Positions 53,233-64,000 of a DNA stretch of 64,000 bases are shown piece by piece. The translations under genes were made by a program, and so were the position numbers. Below the pieces are notes generated by a model, which had not been told where the DNA came from, ran no database searches, and was given only the letters and a program-made list of their open reading frames with translations. Source of the stretch: Megalonaias nervosa (taxonomy: Eukaryota > Mollusca > Bivalvia > Unionida > Unionidae); contig JAECUM010006675.1 of the NCBI GenBank assembly GCA_016617855.1, positions 2,501-66,500 on the forward strand. The letters are read 5' to 3'. How positions within the stretch are numbered: the first letter of the stretch is position 1; every line of letters starts with the position of its first letter.

Positions 53233-54899
53233 GTAGGAATTACTGGTGTTTGTAGCACACATGGAATTTCAACATATCCCACATATTCTATTTTAAAAGT
53301 TGTGGAATGTAATGGGATTACATAATCTGACCTTGTATCTTGGCAATTTTGGAAACGAAATAAAAATAAATATTATTGACCATGTACCAAGAATTTTGTC
53401 AGTGCAAGAGTCTGATTCATGTACATAGAAATCTGAGATGAAATAGTATCAAGATATTGTACTTATATATGTAAATCTGACAACTTCTTTGCCCTGACAC
53501 TGCCGTTTAAATAGCATCCATATTACCTTAAAATAATGAGATTTTTATATATCTCTCTCCTCAAAGCTTATCATTTTATAAGTGTTCTTTTATTACTATT
53601 ATTATTAATAGCAGTAGTGTGAGATGAAATGAAAATGGTATTTCAAAACTTATCTAGAGAATCATGGATAATCATGTTTTGTACACAGCATGCTATATAT
53701 TAGAGTCAGTCCTTGAGATAGGTCACCATGGATTTAATCTCAGTCGAACACACCATAATATAATCCAAGCTCAGTCAGATGAAATGATACATTGCTACTT
53801 TATGGCTGTAAATTGCTTTTCTTCTTATGCTTACTAACATATGAAGTTTAGTCTTAATTAGTTGCGTGACATGAAGATAGCATAGAATTTTTCATTACTG
53901 TGGTCTTATAATTTACAAATGGTGCATATCAAATATGCTGTATAAACACACAAATAATGATAATAGGACTGGTTTACATACACTTATATAATAGGACTGG
54001 TTTACATACACTTATATTGTGGTTTTATGCAAAGGACTATTAAAGCAGGTTTCAGTTACCGTATGTATGAGAGAAAGCACGAAGCAGAGGAAAGAACAAT
54101 TACAAAAAGCTTGTCTTCGAGGTCTGTGCATTTTTTGATAAATATTTATCAAATGCTTTCATACAATATTTTCCAATAATTGTATTTATTTGCCCTTGGA
54201 GTAGTCCTGCAAAAAATGTTACATCCAGCTGACTGCGTATTTTATTATGTAATGCATGATTTAGGTTTGCAGTATTCACAACCTTGAGTTAGGCAGGTCA
54301 GAGAAGCAAGAAAATTTACCCTCAACACACTTCAGTTATGATAACACAGCTTACAACCATTTATGTCTCTTACTTTGGTAAAGCTGATATAATTCATGTT
54401 ATCCCATGAAAACAACGAAGTTCGCATGCATAAGGTATTCTTTTTATGAGGTGGGAAGGTTAGTCTTTTTTTCTAAAAGTTAAAATTATTTATTTCACTA
54501 AATTATTTACCTGTGTAGTCCACCTTTTCAAGGTTTTGCTGCATACAGATAATTCACTTCAGGGAAGGATTTTTTTTAGCTTTTATTGAAATGAGGTTGA
54601 TGAAATATACTGCAAGAAATGAACAATATGATGAAATGGGTACCAGTCACTTCTGATCTGAGCTAATTTCATAAAACATTATATTATTGCTGTTGGTACA
54701 ATTGGAAACATTATTTATTTTGAATAAAGTTTTCTTTTGTGAGTATTATTAACAATTTTATCACTTGAAAAAATGTTCATTATGTTGTTATCTAATCATG
54801 AAGAGTGAAAAATGGTTCTGACAAAATATAAATTTGGATTATTTACATATTAGCCTTGCATATTGATGAATACTTAAATAGTTATACCCATTAAAGCCA
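53233..54899. other. Intergenic
   Basis: AT-rich. A 28-bp unit containing AGGACTGGTTTACATACACT is tandemly duplicated at about 53962-54017. A TTTATT (AATAAA on the minus strand) near 54712 could serve the exon at 54900. Confidence 0.45.
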
Positions 54900-55067
54900 T
54901 TATCCCTGGATGAGATCACCACCAAAGCTACTGTTGGTATGAATGTCATTCAATCTTTCCTCGACAGATGCATTACGTAGATTGTATGATTCTCCACTAT
55001 TACCTTTTCCATGGTTATGGTTAAGAAAAAGTTTCTTGGTGTGCTTGACTGTCCATACGACCTTCAC
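54900..55067 (-). CDS. Candidate terminal exon of a minus-strand host gene
   Basis: On the minus strand a TCATGTTAG acceptor is followed by 55 codons in phase 0 and a TAA. It starts VKVVWTVKHTKKLFLN, with a glycine/serine stretch and acidic end (VEERLNDIHTNSSFGGDLIQ). It looks like a protein tail; a polyadenylation signal lies about 185 bp beyond. The family is not recognised. Confidence 0.55.
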   Translation of the reverse strand: MKVVWTVKHTKKLFLNHNHGKGNSGESYNLRNASVEERLNDIHTNSSFGGDLIQG

Positions 55068-55164
55068 CTAACATGAGATGAGAGCAGTTTATTATCTTAC
55101 ATGTACCTCATACACTACAGTATTGTCATCCATGATTATTCGTTGGATTATGCTGCTGTATACC

Positions 55165-55459
55165 GCTCCAGTGGCCTAAGTGATTAGAGCGTTCGCCTCG
55201 GATGCCGGAGGTCGCGGGTTTGAAGCCCGGCCGATTCATACCAAAGACTTATATTTAAAAAATGGTACTAGCAGTTTTAAGAGGTTAGTGTTCGAACTGG
55301 TCGATCTGGTGTCAGGATAATGTGACTGCGTGGGACATGATGCTACCTGTCTGCTGCACGACGCCCAGTGCCAGACATCACTATTAAAGTGCCACACCGC
55401 ATACATGGTAGCGACATGACTGAAAAATTGCTTTAAAAAAGCTACGTTAAAAATCCAAA

Positions 55460-55498
<39 letters not shown>
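55165..55498 (+). mobile_element. SINE family 2, full copy
   Basis: A tRNA-like head, CTCCAGTGGCCTAAGTGATT, with A box and B box (GGGTTTGAAGCC), then a body shared with 27990-28204 and a (CA)n tail. The target duplication is not clear because of CTG repeats on both sides. Confidence 0.8.
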
Positions 55499-55500
<2 letters not shown>

Positions 55501-57434
55501 TGCTGCTGAAATTTCAGAAACACTCTCTGTACATGAAGGTTTTACAACAGTTTTTATATACTGCTGGTGAGGAAGTCACATGGTCCAAGAAAACTTAGGA
55601 TACATACGCATATGCATGTAAATATGTGACAAAGGATTAACCGAATGAACATTCTGAACCTGGCCATTGTTAGTAGGTGACATCTGTCAAGAGAAGCTGG
55701 TCTCACAATATTTTAGGAATGCCTATAAGGTAAATGAATTCCAGAATGGACTATATTGAATAAAGGCCATTTTCTGACCCCACTCCAAATTTCTTTGTAT
55801 GATGTAAACTACAGGTATGAAGTGGTTTGATTTATTGCCGACAAAAGTTCTGTCCTCCTGATGGTAGCCATGGAGACCATGTGTCAAGTATATATCAAAG
55901 AAGATATGCAAATGTTTCCTCTTTTCAATGCATTATTTAGTCTGTCCATCTATAAATTGTTCACTAAATGTAAAATGTTATTATTTATTTTGATTAATTT
56001 TGTGGTATAGCGTTACTTAAAAACAAGGTGTTAATTATTCAAAATGACCATAAATAAACCCAATCCACGATGAGTCACTCTAACAAGTCACCATGAAACT
56101 ATTTTCAAGTTCTGCTTTAAAAGTAATGTCAGTCACTGATTACATCAAAAACTGTTTTGCGTTTGAAACTTTAATATTTTTGGCTTATATGATTGATAAT
56201 GGGACCTTTGATAGGCTTCTGAATTCTCTTAGTCACTGAAAATATTCGTGTTCATCCCCTTGTTCCTGGAAATGTAGGATGTACTTTTACAATATCTTTC
56301 CTATATTTCTTGGCAACGTACACAGATGAGACCCAAGTGTTGAACAATTCAAAATTGGGTTGAGTCAATAGATTTATTCTGTCTTTCTTGTCCAAAACTT
56401 ATCTGTACATGTCAAGTGTTATCTTAGATAACGTGAGAATACTTATTGATTTCACAAGTCGGGTTTCTTCGATCATGAAGCAATTTCGTATCGTACTTAC
56501 GATCTGTGTGCACAGCAAATTGTTTATACTTTTATAAGGGTGATAGCACAAGAAGATAGAATAAGAACGAAACACTAGCTTTACCTTGAGTATTCTTGTA
56601 GATTTTATTTTAATACATAAGGTCACAATAATTTATAAAGGTATAAATTCTATCTCAAAACGGTATTTTTGGGTGACAGTCGGACACATTTCGTATATTA
56701 ATCAATATGACAGGAATAGCTCATGACTAAACCGTGATTTATATTAATAGTTTCAGATATAGAGTTACAATGAATTGTTTTGTTTGTAGTTTCAATATGA
56801 TGGGTTGGGGGAAAGTATCAGAAGAAGTTACAGGATTTCTATCGTAATAATATAATGGCACTAATCAGCAAAAAAAAAGTAGTGTTTTAAAGTGGAAATA
56901 GAGATTACTCTTGGATACTACCTTGCTATTACTTTTGGATACTACCTTGCTTAAAAGAATATTGCAAGTAGCGCATATTTCAATTTCTGGCCCCGTATTC
57001 TTGAAACAGTGTGAGCAAAACTCAAACGAAGACTCAAAATCACAAAGTTCAGATCCATTAAAACTTGGATTAAAATGAAGTTAGATTCTTAGAACTTTTG
57101 GGATCATCTAAACTTTGATTCCTCTATTAGCTTGCTAAATTTCGATTACGACGATTTCCACCATTCTTATGAGTTTGTCTTTCGGAGTGTATTCTTGAGT
57201 TGCTTGCTAAACAGTTTCAAACTACCGTGACTGGTACTTTTTCTACATCGTAGTCTATATCATATAAAAAAACAAACCATTCTGATTTAGGTCTAACGTG
57301 GAACATCGCATGGGCTCTAAATTTAATGAGTAAAATAAAATGAAAAAAAAGTACTAGTGTCCCAATACGTGAAGTTTCAGCAACGCTAGGATGACTTTAC
57401 TGTTATGTGACAAAGTAATAAGTAATGCAACACT

Positions 57435-57467
<33 letters not shown>

Positions 57468-58125
57468 CTAGAGAACGGAAATATGTCAGCTATACCGCTT
57501 GAGAGATAAATACCGTACATTAAGGACCCATTTATAATCTTTCCCGTACAAGTAGTGTCGGTTTCCTGGAAGAAGGTGCACTTGAGGTCCGATCATACCT
57601 AAATAAGTCTAAATAGCCATTTTAATGAGCAGGGTGCAAAACATACTGATATCAAACCCCACATCCATTTCATGATGTCGACGCTACTTACAAATTGCAC
57701 ACTGTATGGAAGAAACTTGACCAGGATAAAACATGTTTTCATTTTTGACAGCAATGACTACACTTTTAAACTTAAAACCCTTGCACATATCACCTTTGTT
57801 TTTTTGGGAGGGGGATATTCAGTTGACACGAATAACTGTGTTACTGGTATTACAGGAGCATGACATTCGCTTATGCGTATGTACTGTAACAAATATCGTA
57901 GCTATTGTAAAGCTGAAATACCAATATTATTTCACATACATATTTTATCCAATCACAGTTAAGTGTGTTTCATGCACCTATACATACATATTATGATAGA
58001 TGAAGCAGATTCAATTGAGCCTTTGTGGAAGATATATATTTTCTATTAGATACAGGAGCGTCCTTCCAGGTAAACGATTAGCGTTGTAATAAAGGTCGAG
58101 TTGTGTTGCTGTTGTTGCTTGTAAG
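55499..58125. other. Intergenic or intronic
   Basis: No firm gene. A 26-bp TTGGATACTACCTTGCT duplication lies at about 56910-56952 and a poly-T run at 57440-57467. Confidence 0.45.
55723..55857 (-). CDS. Possible minus-strand exon, 44 codons
   Basis: After a GGCTACCATCAG acceptor the frame reads EDRTFVGNKSNHFIPVVYII, then RNLEWGQKMAF, ending at a TAG. Protein-like but unproven; the phase would be 0. Confidence 0.3.
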   Translation of the reverse strand, partial: EDRTFVGNKSNHFIPVVYIIQRNLEWGQKMAFIQYSPFWNSFTL

Positions 58126-58585
58126 GTATAACGGTACCAATTGTTTTTCCATAGACCTCAATGCTAATGTTTTGCGAAATAAATATACTTTCTATCCTAC
58201 CTCAGCATGCATGTCACACACTCTCATGGAGAACTATGTTAGATTGTCAATTTGACAAGGACAGAACCAAGTACTCCATCGCATTTAAGAGAGATAACTC
58301 TGCTGGAACTAGACAGGGGTAAGAGTTATCTAGTCACACCAGACACATTTTCAGTCATGTGTACCACATTTTAAAAAAATCATAAAAATACAAAATGTGA
58401 TCTAGATATGAATTAACATAATCTCACATGTTGCCAAGAGGCTGAACGTTCTTTTAAGCCTAACAGAAAGTACAACTGTTACATAATGCACCAATCACAG
58501 CTAGTTTTGTTGTTTATTTCTGAATATAATGTTCCTACACCTCAAGCTCCGCCCACCTGGGGTGGTACAATCGGTACCGTTATAC
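58126..58585. mobile_element. MITE, about 460 bp, copy 2
   Basis: The ends GTATAACGGTACC and GGTACCGTTATAC form a perfect 13-bp inverted pair. The body aligns with 25812-26292. No coding capacity. Confidence 0.8.
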
Positions 58586-59678
58586 AACATTATTGGCTAC
58601 GCCATGGCGGGGAGATGGGAGGTAACTCGAGGAGACACCGAGTATGGTCTGAGCGGTATCGCGGGATCCGTATGGCAAATAATGTGCCAAAAGTGCCGTT
58701 AAAAATATATATTACTAATATCAAGTGTTTGTCACATTCTAAACATTAGCAAAATAACAAGACATAAACACCCTTCCGAGATTTGAACCGTGTGGCTGTC
58801 GGACGCATTACCAAAGTTTAGGTTCAACGGATATGTTGGCGTACACTCTCTAGCTTGAATTTGAGATGTACTTCTGATATTTTGAAAAGAAGTTTTCTCA
58901 TTACATGTACACACTCTGCTGATATTTCTTCGTGGAGCAAGACTGAACACTTATCTAATTTAAATTATGAAGTTGCCAAATGCAGTACTTGTTCCAAAAT
59001 TACCGACATCAGACAATGTTCAAAGGTCTTTTTCCAGCTTGAAATAAAAATCTAAAAACAAAATGAATGTAGGAGAGTTTCATTTGTATCCTGAACAACA
59101 CAATTAGACAAAGAGTCATGAAATTTAATATTTACTTTTTCATTAAAATGGTGACAGAAAACAGTCTTTATTCATTATAGTTTTTTAGCAGTGAAGGAAT
59201 ATATCATTTATTGTTGGGGCAAATTAAATAGCTACATGTTTGTTTATAAGCCAAGGGCTAGAAAAGTTTCTTACCTCTCCAGACTTTCCTTAGGTCAGAT
59301 AGAGAGTTTATCTATAATAAGAACATTTCAATTTTTTTTTTTTCTTCGTATCTTCAGCACAATGTATTGAGCCTGTTTCATGATAGGAATTCACGTAAAA
59401 ATGACCGTTCTAAATACGCTATGAATTCTCCATTACCCCACCAATACTCCTACCCACAAAAATACATGGGGGAAACATATAGAATCAAGGCGTAATATCG
59501 ATTAGCCGATTGTTCTTGTTTTGTTGTTGTTGGTTTCTTATACCTTTCAAAGTAATTTAAAACAAATTCGCTGCCAGTTAAAACAACAACAACAACAACA
59601 ACAAAAAAAAAAAAACAGGCTTTCAAAATATAAAAATCAAGAAGTCTATGACAAGTGAATAAATATACATGAACCTAC

Positions 59679-59857
59679 CTGTCCAGCAGCAACGTGATTA
59701 TTTCATTGTCGGTTGAGAGTCCTAACCACTCCGTCAGTGTCCTCCAGCGATAAGTTCCGTTCGGTTTCTCTGGCAGCCGGTAGACGTGTCTTGTCGGAAA
59801 TTGACAATTAACGTGGGCTGGCTACACGTTTTCTTTTCTTTGCGGTTTGTCACCCAT
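59679..59857 (-). CDS. Candidate first coding exon with in-frame TAG
   Basis: On the minus strand the ATG at 59857 opens MGDKPQRKENV, then a TAG (59822-59824), then the same frame goes on to read HVYRLPEKPNGTYRWRTLTE and WLGLSTDNEIITLLLD, up to a good donor GACAG|GTAGGT at phase 2. The second part looks like a real helical domain; the WRTLxEWLGLS pattern slightly recalls death-fold domains, which is a guess. The TAG may be a variant, an error, or a sign that the exon starts after it with an acceptor at GTGTAG. Confidence 0.5.
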
Positions 59858-62304
59858 TTATATTTTGATAGATTTTAAAATTGCTACCACGTGACTACTA
59901 AAAAGCATGCTATATGGAGATGAAGTAGAAATTTGTGAGGTTATGTCAAATTTCTGTACCATTTCGTGACCTCGGGGTCCCTGCATACAAACTATTGTCT
60001 CGTTTATTTAGCAGTTTATTGATCGATTCTGGATAAACCCAGAATTTCTGTACATGATTGTGGGTTATAATTTACCATATTAGATTAATTTAATGGCCTG
60101 TAGTATTTTTTTTTTAAAAAAAAAACAATGCACAAAATTACAGACATTGCTGCTTTACGTTGCTGATATTTATGTCATCATCCTATCAATAGGGCTGAAA
60201 TTCCGGAGAATGGGGGAAGGGGAATTGAAGGGGGGGGGGGGCTGGAGATCGAGTTTAATTTTCTAAGCTTCGATTCAGGAGTACATTTGGTTTATAATAA
60301 AAAGAAATGTTATTGTCCTGCGTCGATATTGGATAGCCACTCGTTAAACCATGACGTCGTTTATACCATACGATGAATTATATCTGGTATTAATGTAGGA
60401 AAAGAAAATATCCTCCATCGTCTGTTAATTTATTAACATCAATATTTATCAGGTACATTGTTCAGAATTAAGAAAGAAAATGTTAGGTCTTCTTAATTAT
60501 TTACATGATTTTACCATTTGATTATTGTTTAATTTCAGTGTTTTTGTGCCACACGTCTGTTATTAGTGTCGTGTGGCACTTGGGAATTAATCGCCATTTT
60601 AAAATTGTGGCAATATGGGAACAGTGGGAATTCCATGTTAATATGTCCATACGTTTAAAATTAATGTGATTCACAGGGGACAAGGCGATGCTAAAATTAG
60701 TCTTGTGAGCATCACATTCCCCAATGTCCCTAGAAACTGGTTTTTGGTCTTGTGTACAAAATAGGTCCTATGGATAGAAGGTAAAATGTAATGTTAAGAC
60801 ATTAAATGTTTCTTATGTTGTTCGAAAGATTATAGCAACTAAAAGGGATTGGTAAAAAATGAGGTTATTTTATTTTTTCTTAAGGTTCACAAGTTTCAGC
60901 TCTATGAAATAATCTGGGCGATAGCATGCTTATATTTTTGATAGTGCAGTTGATTTGCCCAAAGGTCTTGCAGTTAAAAAGGTCAAGCTAGACCAGAGAA
61001 AATTGTGGAAACTAAACTTTAATGCGGTCTTTGAACCACAAGCTTTTTAAGTCTTATTAGCAGTAGTAACTACCAAAAGAGAAAACAATACGAGTGATTG
61101 GGTCACCTTGAAACGAAAATATAATGAAATGTTCTGATCCCTTAAACTAAGTCGCTAAATATGGATAAATGCAGACTTTAAAAAGGGAAATGAACGCCTT
61201 AATATTTAGTACAACTATTTAAAATCTTTAACCTAAACTTGAATTGTATTCAACCGTTATTTAATATTGTTCATTTGTAACAATACAACACATCAGAAAA
61301 GGTATAGCTGTGAAAATAACCTGACATGGTGTACCTGTCATAACTACCGTCTACATAAAAAATCTTGTTTACCACGGAAAATCTATGATTCATGATGGAA
61401 TGATCAAAATGAATGACCTCAAATACTGTGGCACCATTCATTATGTCTAATCTCTTTCGTAAAGCAAAAACTATTAAAGCGTACACATTTGCTGGCCAAA
61501 AATAAATAGACCGAAAACAAACTGAGAGAAACCTGCACTATCTATGCATGATTGCTGTTCCAATTGCACTCCGGGAGGTAAGTAATGCCATTGACGTCTT
61601 TTAAAAACACATATATTTATAGGTCAGCTGCCATATCTGCATCTGCCTTACGAAGGTGGTTAGGCTGGGTAATGCCAATGTAAGGTCAATAAAATACATT
61701 GTAACGTTTGTTTATTTTCCCGTCGATAATTTTAACGCAATACGGACATTCATGTTCTTTCCTATAAGTAAACAAGGAATATCCTTAGTAAAAATTATAT
61801 GCAAACGGTACAAACATGGTTACTTTTGAGGAATGACTCAAAAGGATTTTTTAAAACGTAATTTCCACATTCTATAAATTAAATACACAATCTTACTTGA
61901 TGTCAGAAAACATTTTTAGGAAAATTAAATTCATTATCCTTAAATCAAAATAATATTCATATTTTATTGTAATTAAAACAGTTTTCGCTCAAAAAAGTTG
62001 CAAAAGGTTTAGTTACATTATAGGGGGTATTAACACATTTGATCAGGTATCCGGTAGGTATCCCTGTGTAAAATCTAACATACTGAAGAATCACATAAAT
62101 GAGAGACGCACCAGGTTAACTTTGCTTAAAACCAGACTACTTATCGTCTTCACATAAAATTTATGGAGACATGAGTGTAATGTATCAAACTGTCACACGT
62201 GAAGAACAGACTAAACTGGAGCGTTCAAAGCATCATCTTTTAAATGTCGAATACAGAAGTTCTCACCAAAGACACTTGACGTGCTTTATTGGGACCCTAT
62301 AAAG
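59858..62304. other. Intergenic
   Basis: No gene recognised. It has a CAA/poly-A tract near 59583-59616 in the neighbouring intron, a G run at 60228-60241 and an AT-rich background. A 71-codon frame at 61271-61486 (minus) is not supported. Confidence 0.45.
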
Positions 62305-63960
62305 GGGTGTTGGTGAAGGTGAGACGTGCGTGTGCCCCTCTGTTAATGATTTGGCGATCGTTATCAAGGGGATGACCTCCCTCGATGTTATTGCCCAGTG
62401 TGAATAGATAGATAGAACATTGACAGAGAACTAAGCAAGACTATTTGAGAAGAAATAAACAAATACGAGCCCCCTTAAACAATAAAATAAAATAAATTTA
62501 ATTAATTAATACATAAGCTAAAAATGGCAATTACAATCCAACCGATTTGCATTAATGGAATTTAATAGCAGTGTTCATTTTATGGATTCGTTCATCATAG
62601 TAACGAGTGGTGAAAAGAGTACAATGCCCACGCCTGACTTGCATCATCTGGCGTCGTTCTCTCTTGTCTTTGTGTATTCTACGTCTAGCGTATATGCTTG
62701 GTTCTTCCTCTGACCCTTCTATTCTGAACTCTCTATTTGCGGACTTCCCTCTTGGACTGTCCTCATCGGGTTTCTCGGGGAGGAATATAGAAAGCTGTTC
62801 CCTTAAATGACAAGATTACGACTAAAGCTATATATGTTCACCACCTATCCGTATATATAAAAGTCTCTTACTTCCGTTATTCAGAGACGTAAATAGCTAT
62901 CCACACTGCATAATGTGACCTTAACGATTAACGGTCCTTACAAATATACTGTATTTGAGGTAAGGTACAATCATTATCTATAGTTACAAATGACCATTGC
63001 AATATACCATGGCTGACCTTAATTAAACAGTTCATCGTCCCTGTTCCACGCAGCAATTCCCGTATATATCAGCATACATTACTATACGTCTTCTTACAGC
63101 TGGCAAGTCAATTCCGCTCAATAAGATAAATGCTCGATTACTATTGCATAAGATTCACTAAATTAGTAACCAATAACCTGCAAGATCATTTGAGCATTAC
63201 AAAATCGTATATAATATGAAATTATCATTAACTCACGATAACTAGTATCATCCTACAGACAAAGGAAATTAATTCATAGATCCCTATGAAATACTACGCA
63301 TCTAAATATTTGGATTACATCATATCCGTCAATTCTATCAATGAACTAATAACTGCTAAATTAAGGAATTAATTGCATAACATTCTAACATATCAACAGA
63401 GTCCTATGAAATTGAATAAACGATACATGCATGGATCATAAGCATATCAAACACATTTGCATAAAACCAGCAAACAGAATAGAAAATTACATAGAAATTA
63501 AACTTGCGTACCTTAATGCTGTTTCTTTTCCACACAAACCGTGCGTCCTAGCACTATAGCCTGTCTTTTCCTTTCAAGACAGCTATCTGGCCTTTTACTT
63601 TAATAACGAGGGAAAACTCTTCTTTAGGGTTTCCCCCGGAGTCAACCTGACTTCTCTCAAGCAAGATTTCTGACTAACGAATTCTGAGCCAAGTAGCTAC
63701 CTTAAATTCCCCATTATTTCTAAAGTGTACGCCTTAATTTTAACTGACCAATCGAAAGCAACTGTTCCTAAATTTTTCCCAAAATAATCATGTCTTTCAT
63801 CAGTTTTTGACAGCCTATAATACGATGCAATCCGCTTTGCTTTGAAGATCAGTTATTTGACATGGAGTTCTCTACCGCGGCCATGGCTGGTAATCCTACT
63901 GTACTTTCTCATGATAGCGTTACGGTCAATTCTACTGAACCTTAAAGTAGGCCCTTTTAT
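62305..63960 (-). repeat. Probable LTR related to the Gmr1-type element
   Basis: Plus-strand landmarks follow the order of the inverted LTR at 32650-34511: a TGTTGG start, CGATCGTTATCAAGGGGATG, ATAGATAGATAGAAC, GAGCCCCC, then an AATTTAATT region. The sequence is strongly diverged, so it is a relative rather than the same subfamily. The far edge is not defined and no internal region is seen; it is possibly a solo LTR. Confidence 0.4.
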
Positions 63961-64000
63961 GTTTCACAGATGAAATAAGGGAAATATCAAAGTGACCTTT

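Noticed and set aside
55165..55240. tRNA-like head at 55165 (also at 39553 and 22356)
   Set aside because: These are heads of SINEs with shared bodies and tails, not genes.
58732..58950. 72-codon minus-strand frame with GGTTCAAATCTC B-box-like sequence
   Set aside because: More like a SINE or tRNA remnant than a gene; no second box or body could be shown.

Overview
The window is eukaryotic nuclear DNA: AT-rich and gene-poor, with tRNA-headed SINEs, LINE remnants, Ty3/gypsy elements, foldback repeats and spliced exons with GT/AG borders. The repeat types and the CCHC/chromodomain gypsy elements suggest a marine invertebrate, most likely a lophotrochozoan such as a mollusc. The phylum is inference; nothing here names the species.

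Region 1 (1-3356) is intergenic with a decayed LINE. Region 2 (3357-19140) is the main find: a 15.8-kb endogenous virus-like element of the Polinton/Maverick (adintovirus) type with about 244-bp terminal inverted repeats. Its left half has an A32-like packaging ATPase, a PLA2-domain gene, a DDE integrase, a family-B DNA polymerase fused to an SF1 helicase with an HNH module after it, a zinc-ribbon protein, an HNH homing-type endonuclease and a coiled-coil protein. Its right half is a minus-strand block of virion genes in order: two conserved small genes, a pVI-like protein, the double-jelly-roll major capsid protein, a pX-like basic protein, an adenain-type protease, a phage-tail-fibre-like protein, a membrane-hairpin protein, and two penton/minor-capsid candidates. 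The ATPase and major capsid reading frames are intact. About ten other frames are broken by single-base shifts (often in homopolymers), one 22-bp duplication and in-frame stops, so the copy is a fossil or carries assembly errors.

Region 3 (19141-28484) holds three copies of a foldback DNA element, one MITE and two SINE copies. Region 4 (28485-37165) is a Gmr1-type gypsy element (integrase before reverse transcriptase) whose 3' half is inverted, yet the whole is flanked by a 5-bp ATAAG repeat. Region 5 (38019-47638) is a second, chromodomain-bearing gypsy element with a SINE nested in gag and a LINE nested in RT, each with a clear target-site duplication.

Region 6 (47639-64000) looks like host DNA. 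Short exons on the plus strand (48.4-50.2 kb, including a 15-nt microexon, plus other candidates at 52.1 and 53.1 kb) agree in phase, and minus-strand exons lie at 54.9-55.1 and 59.7-59.9 kb. None can be assigned a family. A second MITE and a probable LTR relative of the Gmr1-type element lie near the right edge.

In the Polinton the genes form a complete virus kit: integrase for insertion, protein-primed-type polymerase with helicase for replication, ATPase plus protease for packaging and maturation, and capsid genes for the particle. The rest of the window records later waves of retrotransposons and MITEs.
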